Shown here one piece after another: positions 37,204 to 46,731 of a stretch of DNA of 64,000 nt; within the stretch, counting starts at the first letter, position 1, and every line of letters starts with the position of its first letter. Below the pieces are notes generated by a model, which saw only the letters and a program-made list of their open reading frames with translations, had not been told where the DNA came from and ran no database searches. The stretch is from Fen-1298 sp963833465. GTDB taxonomy: Bacteria > Bacteroidota > Ignavibacteria > UBA10030. The translations under genes and the position numbers were made by a program. The DNA lies in the NCBI GenBank assembly GCA_963833465.1, contig CAWHXW010000005.1, positions 124,001-188,000 of the forward strand. The letters are read 5' to 3'.

Positions 37204-38673
37204 TTAGACCGTAGCCCTGCCTCTTCTTTCTTCAAGCTTACGACGCGTCTCTTGGGCACGTTCAGCGGTAATAGGATAGAATTTTAATGCAACAATTGCA
37301 AATAATGCTGTGATAGACGTCGCACCAGCTAAAAACAGACGCATAATTAGAAATGTTTGTGGATCTTGGTGACCGCCTAATTCACTGTGAAAACCGGCCA
37401 GCCAAACGGTTAAGCCGACACAAAATGCAGAAATGGATAACGCTGTTTTCTCTAACCATGAGAAGACTGCGCCGAACACACCTTCGCGGCGTTTGCCGTA
37501 TTTTAATTCATCTTCATCACAGATGTCCGCCATCATGGATTCAAGCAAAATTTTCACAGCAACCCACATTGGTCCACACAGAAGCGGATCGATGAGAATA
37601 ACCGGATCGATGGCGACAGTGCCGATATAAATGAGAGTATGACCTGGCTGAAAAATAAACCATTTCATGATGCCGCCTAATACACTCAATGAATAAACAA
37701 AGTACAGCGCTTGTTTTTTACCAAGTTTATTTGCAACCCACGTGATAACTGGAATAAATGCAAACCCTGTTACGGCGTACCCCGACGAGAGTAACCCCTT
37801 CCAGATACTGCCCAATGCAATATCGCCGTTTGCCATATAATACACCATAACAAAATGGTCAATGTTTGAAGCGAGAATTCCTGCCAGCGTATTGAATATA
37901 ATGATGCTGATCAGTATCTGAAATGGCCGACTCTTGAATGCTTCTTTAGCCGATGCCAACAGTTTCACTTTTTCCTGGCTTTCAATTTTTTTTGCAAAGC
38001 GCTCTCGTACAAACAAACCCGGTATCACACCTATGACGCTCATGATAATCAACCCTATCATCCATGTAACGATAATGACACCCGTCATTTCTACTTTACT
38101 ACCTGCAGGCAATCTATAGGCAAAATATGCCGAGCTAATAACTGCAGCGAAGGGAATAGTCCATTCATAAAGAAATTCTGCCGACTTATGAAAAAAAGCA
38201 ACATACGCCATAACACGATTACGCTCGTTATAATCGGGAGTCATCTCGTACGTGAGGGCTTTAAATGGAACAGCAAAGATTGAATAAAAAAGATAGAAGA
38301 GAATTTGCATCAGAATAAAATAGATGATTTTCAAAGTCGGGTTCCATGAGTCAGGGACCATCCATATAAAACCGAAAATGATTCCCATGAATATAGCTCC
38401 GACAACAATAAATGGCCTGCGGCGTCCCCACCGGGAATGAAAATTGTCGGAAATTTTACCGACAAGCGGATCAAGAAATGCATCTAAAAATCTTGGAATG
38501 GTCAATGAGATACCAATCCAAGCAGCATTTAATCCAAGGATCATTACATAGGCGGTTCTCGCAACCGTATTGACGCCAATAAAACCGAACATATTGCTGA
38601 ATCCACCAATACCCAGCGCTAATTTTTCTCTGAGACGGACTTTATCTTCAGATTTTATTCTTGAATTTTCCAT
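37204..38673 (-). CDS. GPH-family (MelB-like) sugar:cation symporter
   Basis: This inner-membrane transporter has 489 residues and about 12 helices. It is a major-facilitator protein of the glycoside-pentoside-hexuronide group: FLDAFLDPLVGKISDN (about 65-80) contains the cation-site Asp residues of MelB-type carriers, followed by SRWGRRRPFI. Its start shares one base with the GH42 stop (TAATG), so the two genes are translationally coupled. From context it should import galacto-oligosaccharides or Gal-containing disaccharides released by GH53. The substrate is inferred from neighbours only. Confidence 0.9.
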   Translation of the reverse strand: MENSRIKSEDKVRLREKLALGIGGFSNMFGFIGVNTVARTAYVMILGLNAAWIGISLTIPRFLDAFLDPLVGKISDNFHSRWGRRRPFIVVGAIFMGIIFGFIWMVPDSWNPTLKIIYFILMQILFYLFYSIFAVPFKALTYEMTPDYNERNRVMAYVAFFHKSAEFLYEWTIPFAAVISSAYFAYRLPAGSKVEMTGVIIVTWMIGLIIMSVIGVIPGLFVRERFAKKIESQEKVKLLASAKEAFKSRPFQILISIIIFNTLAGILASNIDHFVMVYYMANGDIALGSIWKGLLSSGYAVTGFAFIPVITWVANKLGKKQALYFVYSLSVLGGIMKWFIFQPGHTLIYIGTVAIDPVILIDPLLCGPMWVAVKILLESMMADICDEDELKYGKRREGVFGAVFSWLEKTALSISAFCVGLTVWLAGFHSELGGHQDPQTFLIMRLFLAGATSITALFAIVALKFYPITAERAQETRRKLEERRGRATV

Positions 38674-40748
38674 TATGAGATACTTCCTTCTCTTTTTAAA
38701 ATATAAACTCCATATTTGATTAAATGCAAAACGTTTTCATAGACAGTTCCGGTAAGCAGGTCTTTAAATTTTCCTTCAGGCAGGTTCACTTGCTTCTCAG
38801 TCTCTCCATGATTCATATAAAAAAAATATTTCATGTTAGCGCCCGAACGAACCATAACTTCCACTTGTTCAGTCAGCGATAAAGCAGGAAGATTAACTTC
38901 ATGCATCACCTCTAATAAAAAGTCCCTCATAAAATCTTTATCCGGTCTTGTCGCAACATAATATGCTTTTCCATTACCGTATGTATTTTCCGTCAGCGAT
39001 GGCGATCCTGCATAGTAACCATTTGTGAATACGGCAAGCGTTTGAGCTGTTGTTGGATGAACGACATCACACCAAAGCGAGCAGCCATATTTTTCCTGAA
39101 GACCTTTAACTGCTTTTGTCATCTTCATTTGGTTTTTGCCGCCGGCAGGCAGAGGATTATATTCTTCAACTTTTACTCCCAGCACGTCTTTTAATGGACC
39201 AAGATACCCATCCAAAAAGACACCAACGAACTCATCAATCACTCCTGAGAAATACGTCGAGATAAAAATTCCGCCCTTCCTGACAAAATCCTGCACGGCA
39301 TCTTTCAACCCGGGTTTTAACAAATGAAGAAGCGGTGCAACAACGATCTTGTATTTTGAAAAATCGTAATCAACTCCGATGATATCCACAGAAACGTTGA
39401 GATCGTGAAAGGCATTAAAGTAGTATTCCAATTCGCCAAAATAACTGACTAAGACTGTCGGAAACGGCTGCCCGTTGGCAGACCAAAAGATTTCATTATC
39501 CAACGATTTTGTGCCGCGACCATAAGGGCTATCGACAGACCACCATGAATCATTATCCATGAGAATAGCAACGTCTGCATGAATTGTTGAACCAACTATG
39601 TCGTTGAGCCTTGTCAGTTCATTTCCCAAATCACAAATTTCTTTGAACACACGAGAATCTTCTCCATAGTGCGGAAGCATGCCGCTATGGTATTTTTCAG
39701 CTCCTTTTTTAGATGCTCTCCATTGGAAAAACATCACTGAGTCAGATCCGTGCGCGATAGCATGATAGCTCCAGAGACGCATCAAGCCGGGAGATTTGGA
39801 AACATTCACGGGATACCAATCAACTTGCGAAGGAGCTTGCTCCATCAGCATAAACGGTTTTCCCAGTAGCGATCGCATCATCGCATGGCGAAGAGCAGCC
39901 CACTTATATGAATTCTGATTACTTGGGTCAGGATAAAAATTCAACGAAGCGACATCGAGATGATCTTTGAAACGAAAGTGATCAAATTTGCTCCAGTCAC
40001 CTTCAAAATTTGTCGTGACAGGAATCTCCGGTGTAATTGTTCGTATCACATCGAATTCTTCCTTGTACAGCGTGAAAAAACTTTCACTTAAGAATCGTTT
40101 ATAATCCAGCAGCTTCGTCGCATTGCGTCCACCGGCGCTTGCACGCGGCGTATTGATTTCATTCCATTCGGAATATTTTTCACTCCAGAATACCGTACCC
40201 CAGCATTCGTTTAAGCGATCAAGAGTCTTGTATTTTTCTTTTAACCATTTCTGAAAACTTTGTTCACAATTTTTGCAAAAGCACATGCTGTTCCTGTTTG
40301 CATATTCATTGTTGATATGCCACAGCTTTAACGCTCTATGTCCCTTGTAGTGAAGTGCCATTTCATAAGCTAATCTTCGTACGGCTTTTCGATAGTTCGG
40401 ACTATTCATGCAATAGGTTTGTCTCGAGCCGTAGACAACCTGTTCACCCGATTCCCGGACAAAGAGAATGTCGTCATATTTTTTCGTCAACCAGTTCGGC
40501 TGTGCTGCAGTAGATGTTCCCAGGCATACATCAATATTATTTTCTGCAAGCAGATTCATGATTTTATCAAGCCAGTCAAACGAAAATGTATTTTCATCCG
40601 GCTGGAGTAATGTCCATGCAAAAATACCGACACTCACCATGTTGACATTCGCTTGTTTCATTAGTCGGATATCATCTTTCCATATTTCCTCGGGCCATTG
40701 TTCCGGGAAATAATCTCCACCAAAAAGTATTTTATTATCACTTTTCAT
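38673..40748 (-). CDS. GH42 beta-galactosidase
   Basis: This retaining beta-galactosidase of 691 residues has no signal sequence and is thus cytoplasmic. The GH42 barrel starts FGGDYFPEQWPEE. The acid/base Glu is in LWHINNEYANR (about 146) and the nucleophile Glu in FMLMEQAPSQVDW (about 307). The cysteine cluster CFCKNC (about 155-160) matches the zinc site of GH42 trimers. Trimerisation and C-terminal beta domains follow. It removes terminal beta-galactose from short beta-1,4-galacto-oligosaccharides brought in by the adjacent symporter. It lies 18 bases behind the GH112 gene. Confidence 0.95.
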   Translation of the reverse strand: MKSDNKILFGGDYFPEQWPEEIWKDDIRLMKQANVNMVSVGIFAWTLLQPDENTFSFDWLDKIMNLLAENNIDVCLGTSTAAQPNWLTKKYDDILFVRESGEQVVYGSRQTYCMNSPNYRKAVRRLAYEMALHYKGHRALKLWHINNEYANRNSMCFCKNCEQSFQKWLKEKYKTLDRLNECWGTVFWSEKYSEWNEINTPRASAGGRNATKLLDYKRFLSESFFTLYKEEFDVIRTITPEIPVTTNFEGDWSKFDHFRFKDHLDVASLNFYPDPSNQNSYKWAALRHAMMRSLLGKPFMLMEQAPSQVDWYPVNVSKSPGLMRLWSYHAIAHGSDSVMFFQWRASKKGAEKYHSGMLPHYGEDSRVFKEICDLGNELTRLNDIVGSTIHADVAILMDNDSWWSVDSPYGRGTKSLDNEIFWSANGQPFPTVLVSYFGELEYYFNAFHDLNVSVDIIGVDYDFSKYKIVVAPLLHLLKPGLKDAVQDFVRKGGIFISTYFSGVIDEFVGVFLDGYLGPLKDVLGVKVEEYNPLPAGGKNQMKMTKAVKGLQEKYGCSLWCDVVHPTTAQTLAVFTNGYYAGSPSLTENTYGNGKAYYVATRPDKDFMRDFLLEVMHEVNLPALSLTEQVEVMVRSGANMKYFFYMNHGETEKQVNLPEGKFKDLLTGTVYENVLHLIKYGVYILKREGSIS

Positions 40749-40766
40749 CGAATGTATTTCAAACCC

Positions 40767-42959
40767 TCATTGACACAAACAATTCAGTTTATCTAATGTG
40801 AACCATTTCATTTCCAGCGGTTTCAAAATAATCTCTGTTGATTTTTCATCCGCATTATACACCCTTGTAGTTTGATTGAGCTCAGAATTATTCATAACAA
40901 CAAACTGTTTCACATCTGGATAGAAAGCACAGTCTGTGTTGATATTAGCACTGAACCATTTGTGCAATTGCTGCTCTTGCCCAGATGCCCAGAGAATTGC
41001 ACGATATAATATTCGCATATTCTGTGCAATGTGTAAATAATTTGCAAAATACACTGAGCGTCCTTTGCCGAATGTATGCGTCGATAATTGAACAGCAGTC
41101 GGAGTTCCAGCTAACAGTTCTGCATCCTCGCTGTTTATATGAACATTTGATTTGGCAACTCCGAGATCAATTTTCTCTATAATATCTTCTAGAATAAAAT
41201 GTTTGACATTTATTTCGGGACGAATATTTTTTGCCCACGATAGTCTGTTGCCGATTTCTTTTTCCACTCCGAGAACATCGGCAATCTGGAAAAACCGCCC
41301 TTGGTACTGGAACGCTGTCGGATCTTCAACACCGATAAATCCTCCTCCTTCAGCAACCCATGCTCGAATTGTTTCAACAACTTCCGGATCTGCCCAGTGT
41401 TGACCGCCGCTCCATGCACTTCCAACACAGCCCCAATTTATAATTGTTCCGATATCTTTGCCAATGCCATTTTTACGGATGTCATCGAAACTAATGAACT
41501 CAACATCCGCTGCAAAGCCGCTGAGGAATTCCGGCACATGTCCTTTCGGCCAATCATCATTGTGCATCCATGAGCGCATCTTGCCCCAGCAATCTAAGAA
41601 TGCAACTTTCTTAACCGCGTTCAGAGGTTTTGTCTTCTTTGTTTTGTCGAGGATAATTCTGAATTCGTTTGCCAACTCTCCGACATATTCCAGGAAATCA
41701 GGATACTTTACGGCAAGATCCAGATAGCCGCCGAAACCTATTCTATCCACGCAGCATCTAAGCAGCGCGCGTCGAATTCCTTTCCACCACTTTCTGCATT
41801 CTTTTACTGGATCACCGTTGTCTTTGAACACTGGTTCATCCTGAAGGTTGACTTCGAAGAAGTACGGATACAATCTGACTTCTTTCACTAAATCTCCCGG
41901 AACGTCAGATATTCTTCTCAATTCGACGCCGCTCAAACATGGCCCGATGATCCCGTCAAAACCAAGGTCCTGAAATCCATCGAGATATGGTTCTGTTCCA
42001 ATCCAATGATCGCAGAAAAACAGTCCTGCTTTTTTATTGGCTTGATGAACTTTCTCCACGCACTTTTTTGTATAACCCCGCACAAATTCCTGAACAAAAT
42101 TCATCCAATCCAGAAACTTCTTTTGGGGGATCCTGTACGATGCATTAAAGTACCCTTCATCGACAATGTCTTCGCTTCGCAGACGATACCCTTTTTGTTT
42201 TTCAAATTCGTCCATTGCTAAAGCGCTCATTGGATCTAAATACCCACTCCAATCCTGATAGGCATTTTCTCGCTTTTCATTTTTTATCAACGGAAATTGA
42301 TACAGCATGGATGTGAAACGAACAACATCCGTATTGGGATGTACTGCAAGCCATTGATCGAGATATTCTAAAAGATGTATTCCTGTTTCCGGCTGATGGG
42401 GATCAACTCCCATTTGATGTTCACCTGTCCAATTATTGGTGATATAATTGTACATTGACGTTGATTCCCAGATTTGATAGACAAGAAAATTGACTGTATA
42501 AATATGCCATTTGCGTGGATTTGATATCAACACTTCTTTGCTTTGTTCGAGGAACTGCCAATCGCGAATATCAACGATTGTATTTGCGGTTCGGTCGATG
42601 ACTTCCCAATACTTTTTCGGGTCATGCTTTATATCAATTCTAAACTCTTCCTGACTGTATCCTTTTTGTATCTTAATTTTCAATTCTCTTTCACTATTAC
42701 ATGTTACAGGATACGACATAAGAAATTTCTGCTGGCATTGTTCGGGATGTGCTTTCGCCCATACTTGATCAGCTCTGATCAGGCAAATTGTAGAGTAGAC
42801 ATCGGGTCCCATACCGAGTATTTCCGGCGAAAGAGTGGTTCCATCGCTATCACGAATCGCATCCACTCCCCATTTTTCACAGAGCATTTTTACTTCCTTG
42901 TCCATTCCTTTCTGGGCAGGAAGAGTAAAGTGGCCTGTTAACTTTTTAGGTGTAGTCAT
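40767..42959 (-). CDS. GH112 beta-galactoside phosphorylase
   Basis: This cytoplasmic protein of about 730 residues resembles 1,3-beta-galactosyl-N-acetylhexosamine phosphorylases (GH112): WGVDAIRDSDGT near 33, VYSTICLIRADQVWAKAHPE, VRFTSMLYQFPL, FFCDHWIGTEPY and FGGYLDL. GH112 enzymes release galactose-1-phosphate from galacto-N-biose/lacto-N-biose, or from beta-Gal-1,4-L-rhamnose. In this galactan setting the Gal-Rha activity (rhamnogalacturonan-I branch points) is attractive but unproven. ATG 42959 is preferred over TTG 42971. It lies between the zinc-ribbon and GH42 genes in a tight operon. Confidence 0.87.
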   Translation of the reverse strand: MTTPKKLTGHFTLPAQKGMDKEVKMLCEKWGVDAIRDSDGTTLSPEILGMGPDVYSTICLIRADQVWAKAHPEQCQQKFLMSYPVTCNSERELKIKIQKGYSQEEFRIDIKHDPKKYWEVIDRTANTIVDIRDWQFLEQSKEVLISNPRKWHIYTVNFLVYQIWESTSMYNYITNNWTGEHQMGVDPHQPETGIHLLEYLDQWLAVHPNTDVVRFTSMLYQFPLIKNEKRENAYQDWSGYLDPMSALAMDEFEKQKGYRLRSEDIVDEGYFNASYRIPQKKFLDWMNFVQEFVRGYTKKCVEKVHQANKKAGLFFCDHWIGTEPYLDGFQDLGFDGIIGPCLSGVELRRISDVPGDLVKEVRLYPYFFEVNLQDEPVFKDNGDPVKECRKWWKGIRRALLRCCVDRIGFGGYLDLAVKYPDFLEYVGELANEFRIILDKTKKTKPLNAVKKVAFLDCWGKMRSWMHNDDWPKGHVPEFLSGFAADVEFISFDDIRKNGIGKDIGTIINWGCVGSAWSGGQHWADPEVVETIRAWVAEGGGFIGVEDPTAFQYQGRFFQIADVLGVEKEIGNRLSWAKNIRPEINVKHFILEDIIEKIDLGVAKSNVHINSEDAELLAGTPTAVQLSTHTFGKGRSVYFANYLHIAQNMRILYRAILWASGQEQQLHKWFSANINTDCAFYPDVKQFVVMNNSELNQTTRVYNADEKSTEIILKPLEMKWFTLDKLNCLCQ

Positions 42960-43001
42960 ATTTAATTTCAATTCACATTACGAGTTTTAATTCAAGATAT
43001 T

Positions 43002-43235
43002 TTAATCTTCATCTTTTGCTAATATATCTTCGACGGTATAACGTTTCAGCATGTGCTTGTATTTACTTTTATAGGAAGCGTACATGGTCAAGATTGTATG
43101 CTCATCTCCTTCCCAATTACATCTCCTGCAATAAAACTGATCGTGTTCTTTGTCGTACAACAGATCAAAATCAATGTCCCGGAAGAGACAATTGGGACAG
43201 CGATAATTTATTACGCCTTTTCTACCTTGAGACAT
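43002..43235 (-). CDS. Small zinc-ribbon protein of unknown function
   Basis: This 77-residue protein has two CxxC pairs (YRCPNC at about 12-15 and YCRRCNWEG at about 35-38) that should bind one zinc, then a helical tail (KSKYKHMLKRYTVEDILAK). No family is recognised. ATG 43235 has GAGGAG at good spacing and lies 25 bases inside the end of the upstream 610-residue gene in another frame, so translation is probably coupled. Its conserved-looking place between two sugar-enzyme genes suggests an accessory or regulatory role, which is inference only. Confidence 0.8.
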   Translation of the reverse strand: MSQGRKGVINYRCPNCLFRDIDFDLLYDKEHDQFYCRRCNWEGDEHTILTMYASYKSKYKHMLKRYTVEDILAKDED

Positions 43236-45043
43236 GTCACTAACTCCTCTTGAAGTCCAATTTTTTTAATGATGCCAATTTTTAAATTCGGTGCAAACGA
43301 ATATCCTTCCTCATAATATCCTTTACAGTTTTCATTAAGTGGTATCATGCTAATTTTCGTTTGAATCTGCGGAATAATCGCTTCTACATATACTACATTT
43401 TCTGCTGAGTATACTCTGCAACGGTAATCATACGTCAGCGTGTTTCGTGATTTATCATTGCCGACCACCGTCAGCAGACATCCGGTCAAATCCTCCGGAT
43501 ATTCAGTCGTGCCCCAGCAGGAAGCAAGGAATTCATCTATTTCCACTTTTGCTGCTGGGTCACTTGATTCAATAATTTTTCTGCCGATTAGGATTTCTCC
43601 CGTATTTTCTTTGAACGTATACGTTGTTGCCAGCTTAATAGTTAAATTATGAAATTCGATTTCAACTGGTTTCACGCCTAGAATTCGACATCCTTCTCTT
43701 TCATTATATGTACCGGTGCTGCGGCATGAACTGACGTCCACTTCTTCTGAACCGTAACGAACCTTACAGCTTTTTATCGAACCTTCGCCTGCATAATGAG
43801 TGAACGCACCCGCTCGATAGCGTGAGTGAACAATGTACGGATACGACGCATCCTGATTTGCTTTCGTTCCGACACCACAGGGGCGTGTTAATTTTGAAGC
43901 ATACGGACGGAAATCTGTGATCGCTCCTCCTTGTTTCAGATCGATCTGAACACGAAACTTCGAGTCTGCATACCAAAACGATTGATTTTTTGTTCCAAAG
44001 ACAAGGTCTTTCCACAGACCGCAAATCGGTCCGCTGCGAGGTTGATTTTCACGGAACCAATCTGCGAACTCCGTCATCGTCATATCTTCCATCTTGCCAT
44101 CTTTTTTTAATTTTCCGTAATAGGAAAGAAAATCTTCGTAGCTTTTTTTAAGAATTCTGTACGGCGCTTCCCAGCGTCCGCCTTTGCCCATCCATCCCGG
44201 TCCGACATAAGCAAGATTGTATGTAAATCCCTTGTTGTATTTTTTCATGACCTGATAATGGTCAATAAGATTATACATATAAGGCAAACGATCATCTTCA
44301 TACATCATGCCGCGAATAATATTTTGTGGATGCGTCCCGAACATATCGCCCGCATTATCCATAATTGCCAATAGATCACGCGAAAGGTGAGGTACTGCAA
44401 CAATTCCGATGTCATCATTTTCATCCTCTGCGATGGCATGAGTATTTTTCTTTGAAGGAATCCACGCAGTCCAAGGAGATCCGTCCATAAGTGTGTACCA
44501 AGATGAGTTAGTGTGACGAAATACTTTCGGTCCTTCTTCAAAACATGTCGCAATCGCAGTCTTTACCACCGGATATTTTTCTTTGATGAAATTGATCAAT
44601 TCAGCATCCATAAAATATGAGCCAGTCGATGTCGGATAGAATCCAAAAATTTCTTTGAAGCGTTCAAACGAGTCAACCACAATTTCTTTTTTCAAATCCA
44701 TCGGGAACAGCCAGATAGCTAATTCTTTTGACTTGTATTTGTCGCGAAACTCTTTGCAGTTCAAGCCAAGGAATGTATGGCCGATTTCATCGTTGTATTC
44801 GTCATGATATTTTTTTGCAAGTTCAATGCACTCTTCATTATAGAGACTGGAATAAGTCATTTGAATAGTAGTTCTAAGCCCATTCTGGTGAGCGATGTCC
44901 TGCTGCAGACAAAAAATCTCCAGTGATTCTTTCACAACGTTTGCCTTACTGACTTCCGCTGTTTGTCCTTCCTGCGCACTGGTGTCAATATACTCCGGAA
45001 CTAATTCAGGCCTATGGATTAAATTTAGAATAAACTTATCCAT
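43211..45043 (-). CDS. Unassigned 610-residue enzyme-like protein of the galactan operon
   Basis: No signal peptide is present, so the protein should be cytoplasmic. The first 380 residues have the look of a beta/alpha barrel related to polysaccharide deacetylases/GH57/GH38 (GLRTTIQMTYSSLYNEECIELAKKY..., DEIGHTFLG, FYPTSTGSYFMDAELINFI; key features are alternating strands with conserved Asp/His). The rest (about 385-610) resembles a glycosidase C-terminal beta-sandwich (KFRVQIDLKQGGAITDFRPY). I cannot place it in a named family. AAGGAG supports ATG 45043. It is the first gene of the run 610-aa protein, zinc ribbon, GH112, GH42, symporter, GH53, which makes a sugar-processing role likely. Confidence 0.82.
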   Translation of the reverse strand: MDKFILNLIHRPELVPEYIDTSAQEGQTAEVSKANVVKESLEIFCLQQDIAHQNGLRTTIQMTYSSLYNEECIELAKKYHDEYNDEIGHTFLGLNCKEFRDKYKSKELAIWLFPMDLKKEIVVDSFERFKEIFGFYPTSTGSYFMDAELINFIKEKYPVVKTAIATCFEEGPKVFRHTNSSWYTLMDGSPWTAWIPSKKNTHAIAEDENDDIGIVAVPHLSRDLLAIMDNAGDMFGTHPQNIIRGMMYEDDRLPYMYNLIDHYQVMKKYNKGFTYNLAYVGPGWMGKGGRWEAPYRILKKSYEDFLSYYGKLKKDGKMEDMTMTEFADWFRENQPRSGPICGLWKDLVFGTKNQSFWYADSKFRVQIDLKQGGAITDFRPYASKLTRPCGVGTKANQDASYPYIVHSRYRAGAFTHYAGEGSIKSCKVRYGSEEVDVSSCRSTGTYNEREGCRILGVKPVEIEFHNLTIKLATTYTFKENTGEILIGRKIIESSDPAAKVEIDEFLASCWGTTEYPEDLTGCLLTVVGNDKSRNTLTYDYRCRVYSAENVVYVEAIIPQIQTKISMIPLNENCKGYYEEGYSFAPNLKIGIIKKIGLQEELVTCLKVEKA

Positions 45044-45166
45044 TCATAAACTCCTTATCTTTGAATATTTTTTTCAATTTTCAGTTAATAATCCTTTAGT
45101 CACCTAAAATGATTTTTAAAAAATTCACTTTTATAATTATTTTGGAATCACTTACGAAGTAATTTA

Positions 45167-46492
45167 TTATTTCACAAGACTAATTTTGTGGGTCAATTTT
45201 ATTCCTTCTGTACTAAGACTTACTATATACATGCCCGATGCCACCGACTTTCCGGTATTATCCAAACCATTCCAGATGACGGAGTATTTTCCCGGGTTCT
45301 TTACGGCATTTACAAGTGTTGCAATATTTTGTCCCAATATGTTATAAATATTCAGCAGCACTTGTGAATGTCGGATGATTGTATATTCAATGGTAGTACT
45401 CGGATTAAATGGATTCGGATAATTATTTAATTTATAATCAACAGGAACAGATGCTTCCTTTGCCACTGAAGTGGCAACGGTATCTAAAAAAGCATCCAGC
45501 GCAATCGTAGGCTCTTTTGTCGAAGGATTCCATGCACCCATGTTATAACCCTGCCAATTGTAACATTCTGGTTCCCAATAAAAGACACCTAATCCGCCTA
45601 CTGATTTAGTTTTTTGTAAAAGATCTACAAGATAATTGTAGGCGTCTGTCGGTTGATAGTAGAAATAACCTGATTCAACCACCATCACTTTCGTCGCGTA
45701 TCTTGAAATCATATCTTTCATAGTTATGAGAGCCAAGCTATCGTCAACAGCCCAGGTCAAGCCAGCCCAGTATGGATACACCGACATTCCAATAATATCC
45801 CATTGAGCTCCATTATTTTTTAAGCCATCAAATATTTTTCTGTACATTCCATCGTCATGTCCGTTTGATAGATGAACAATTACCTGGATTGTGCTGTCGA
45901 CAGCCTTAACAGCATTGTATCCGCTTCTAATAAATGAAGCAAAATTATCCATATGTGTAGAGGCTCTTCCATCTTCCCATAACATTCCATCGTTAGTTTC
46001 ATTGCCAATCTGCACCCATTTTGGCGTTACACCGAGTGATTTAAGTGTATCTAATATATTGTAGACATGATTATAGACATCCGTGTCTAATTGTATTGTT
46101 GTATGAGTTGCCCACGCTACCGGTTTTGTTTGGTGTCCTGGATCAGCCCAGGTATCACTCATGTGAAAATCCAATAGCACGCTGAAACCCATGCTGTCAG
46201 CACGATGAGCCATTGTTGCCACATCTTTTTTTCCGCACCAACCTCCAGTTGGATTTACCCACACTCTAAATCGAAGTGCATTAATTTTTTTTTCTTTTAA
46301 AATCGTCATGCAATTCTCTTGAACTCCGGAACTATTTTTAAAGACATAGCTGGCAGATTCCATTTGTGATAACCAACCGATATCCGCACCATTTGCAAAT
46401 TGCGATTTCGTCTCTTTTGGAAAAAGCAGGGCAATGATGAAAATGACCCACATCGGGAATATTTTTGTGACAATTGAACTAGAATTTTTCAT
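45167..46492 (-). CDS. T9SS-secreted GH53 endo-beta-1,4-galactanase
   Basis: This is an endo-galactanase of about 441 residues. It has a signal sequence (hydrophobic PMWVIFIIALLF), a GH53 barrel from GADIGWLSQMESASYVF, acid/base Glu in WVQIGNETNDG and nucleophile Glu in VMVVESGYF. It ends in a T9SS sorting domain (NYPNPFNPSTTIEYTI ... THKISLVK), so it should be displayed on or released from the cell surface. ATG 46492 is preferred over the longer frame from 46558 because it places the signal peptide normally. It lies between the beta-helix protein and the 610-residue gene, on the same strand. Confidence 0.92.
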   Translation of the reverse strand: MKNSSSIVTKIFPMWVIFIIALLFPKETKSQFANGADIGWLSQMESASYVFKNSSGVQENCMTILKEKKINALRFRVWVNPTGGWCGKKDVATMAHRADSMGFSVLLDFHMSDTWADPGHQTKPVAWATHTTIQLDTDVYNHVYNILDTLKSLGVTPKWVQIGNETNDGMLWEDGRASTHMDNFASFIRSGYNAVKAVDSTIQVIVHLSNGHDDGMYRKIFDGLKNNGAQWDIIGMSVYPYWAGLTWAVDDSLALITMKDMISRYATKVMVVESGYFYYQPTDAYNYLVDLLQKTKSVGGLGVFYWEPECYNWQGYNMGAWNPSTKEPTIALDAFLDTVATSVAKEASVPVDYKLNNYPNPFNPSTTIEYTIIRHSQVLLNIYNILGQNIATLVNAVKNPGKYSVIWNGLDNTGKSVASGMYIVSLSTEGIKLTHKISLVK

Positions 46493-46667
46493 TTTATCAT
46501 TGCCTAAATTAAATGGCCAAGAATTATAAAAGAAATATGGAAGAATTTCAGATTGCACTTAGCAGCAAAATAAGAGTAAACTGAAAATTTTAATTCTTTT
46601 TTTTTCTTTCGTTAAATCAATTTTTATTGTTTGAATTATACTTTTATTTGTACTTCTACATTTTTCA

Positions 46668-46712
46668 CTTATTCTTGGCGCTTGAAAAAACAATTCAAGC
46701 ACCAAGAATAAG
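46668..46712 (-). terminator. Long hairpin downstream of the beta-helix gene
   Basis: CTTATTCTTGG and CCAAGAATAAG, then after one mismatch GCTTGAA and TTCAAGC, form an 18-bp stem with one mismatch around a 7-base loop. It lies 20 bases after the beta-helix protein stop. There is no strong T-tract after it, so it may be a terminator or an mRNA-stabilising 3' structure that separates expression of the surface module from the enzyme module. Confidence 0.6.
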
Positions 46713-46731
46713 CCGAAGTTGGAGAAAGAAC

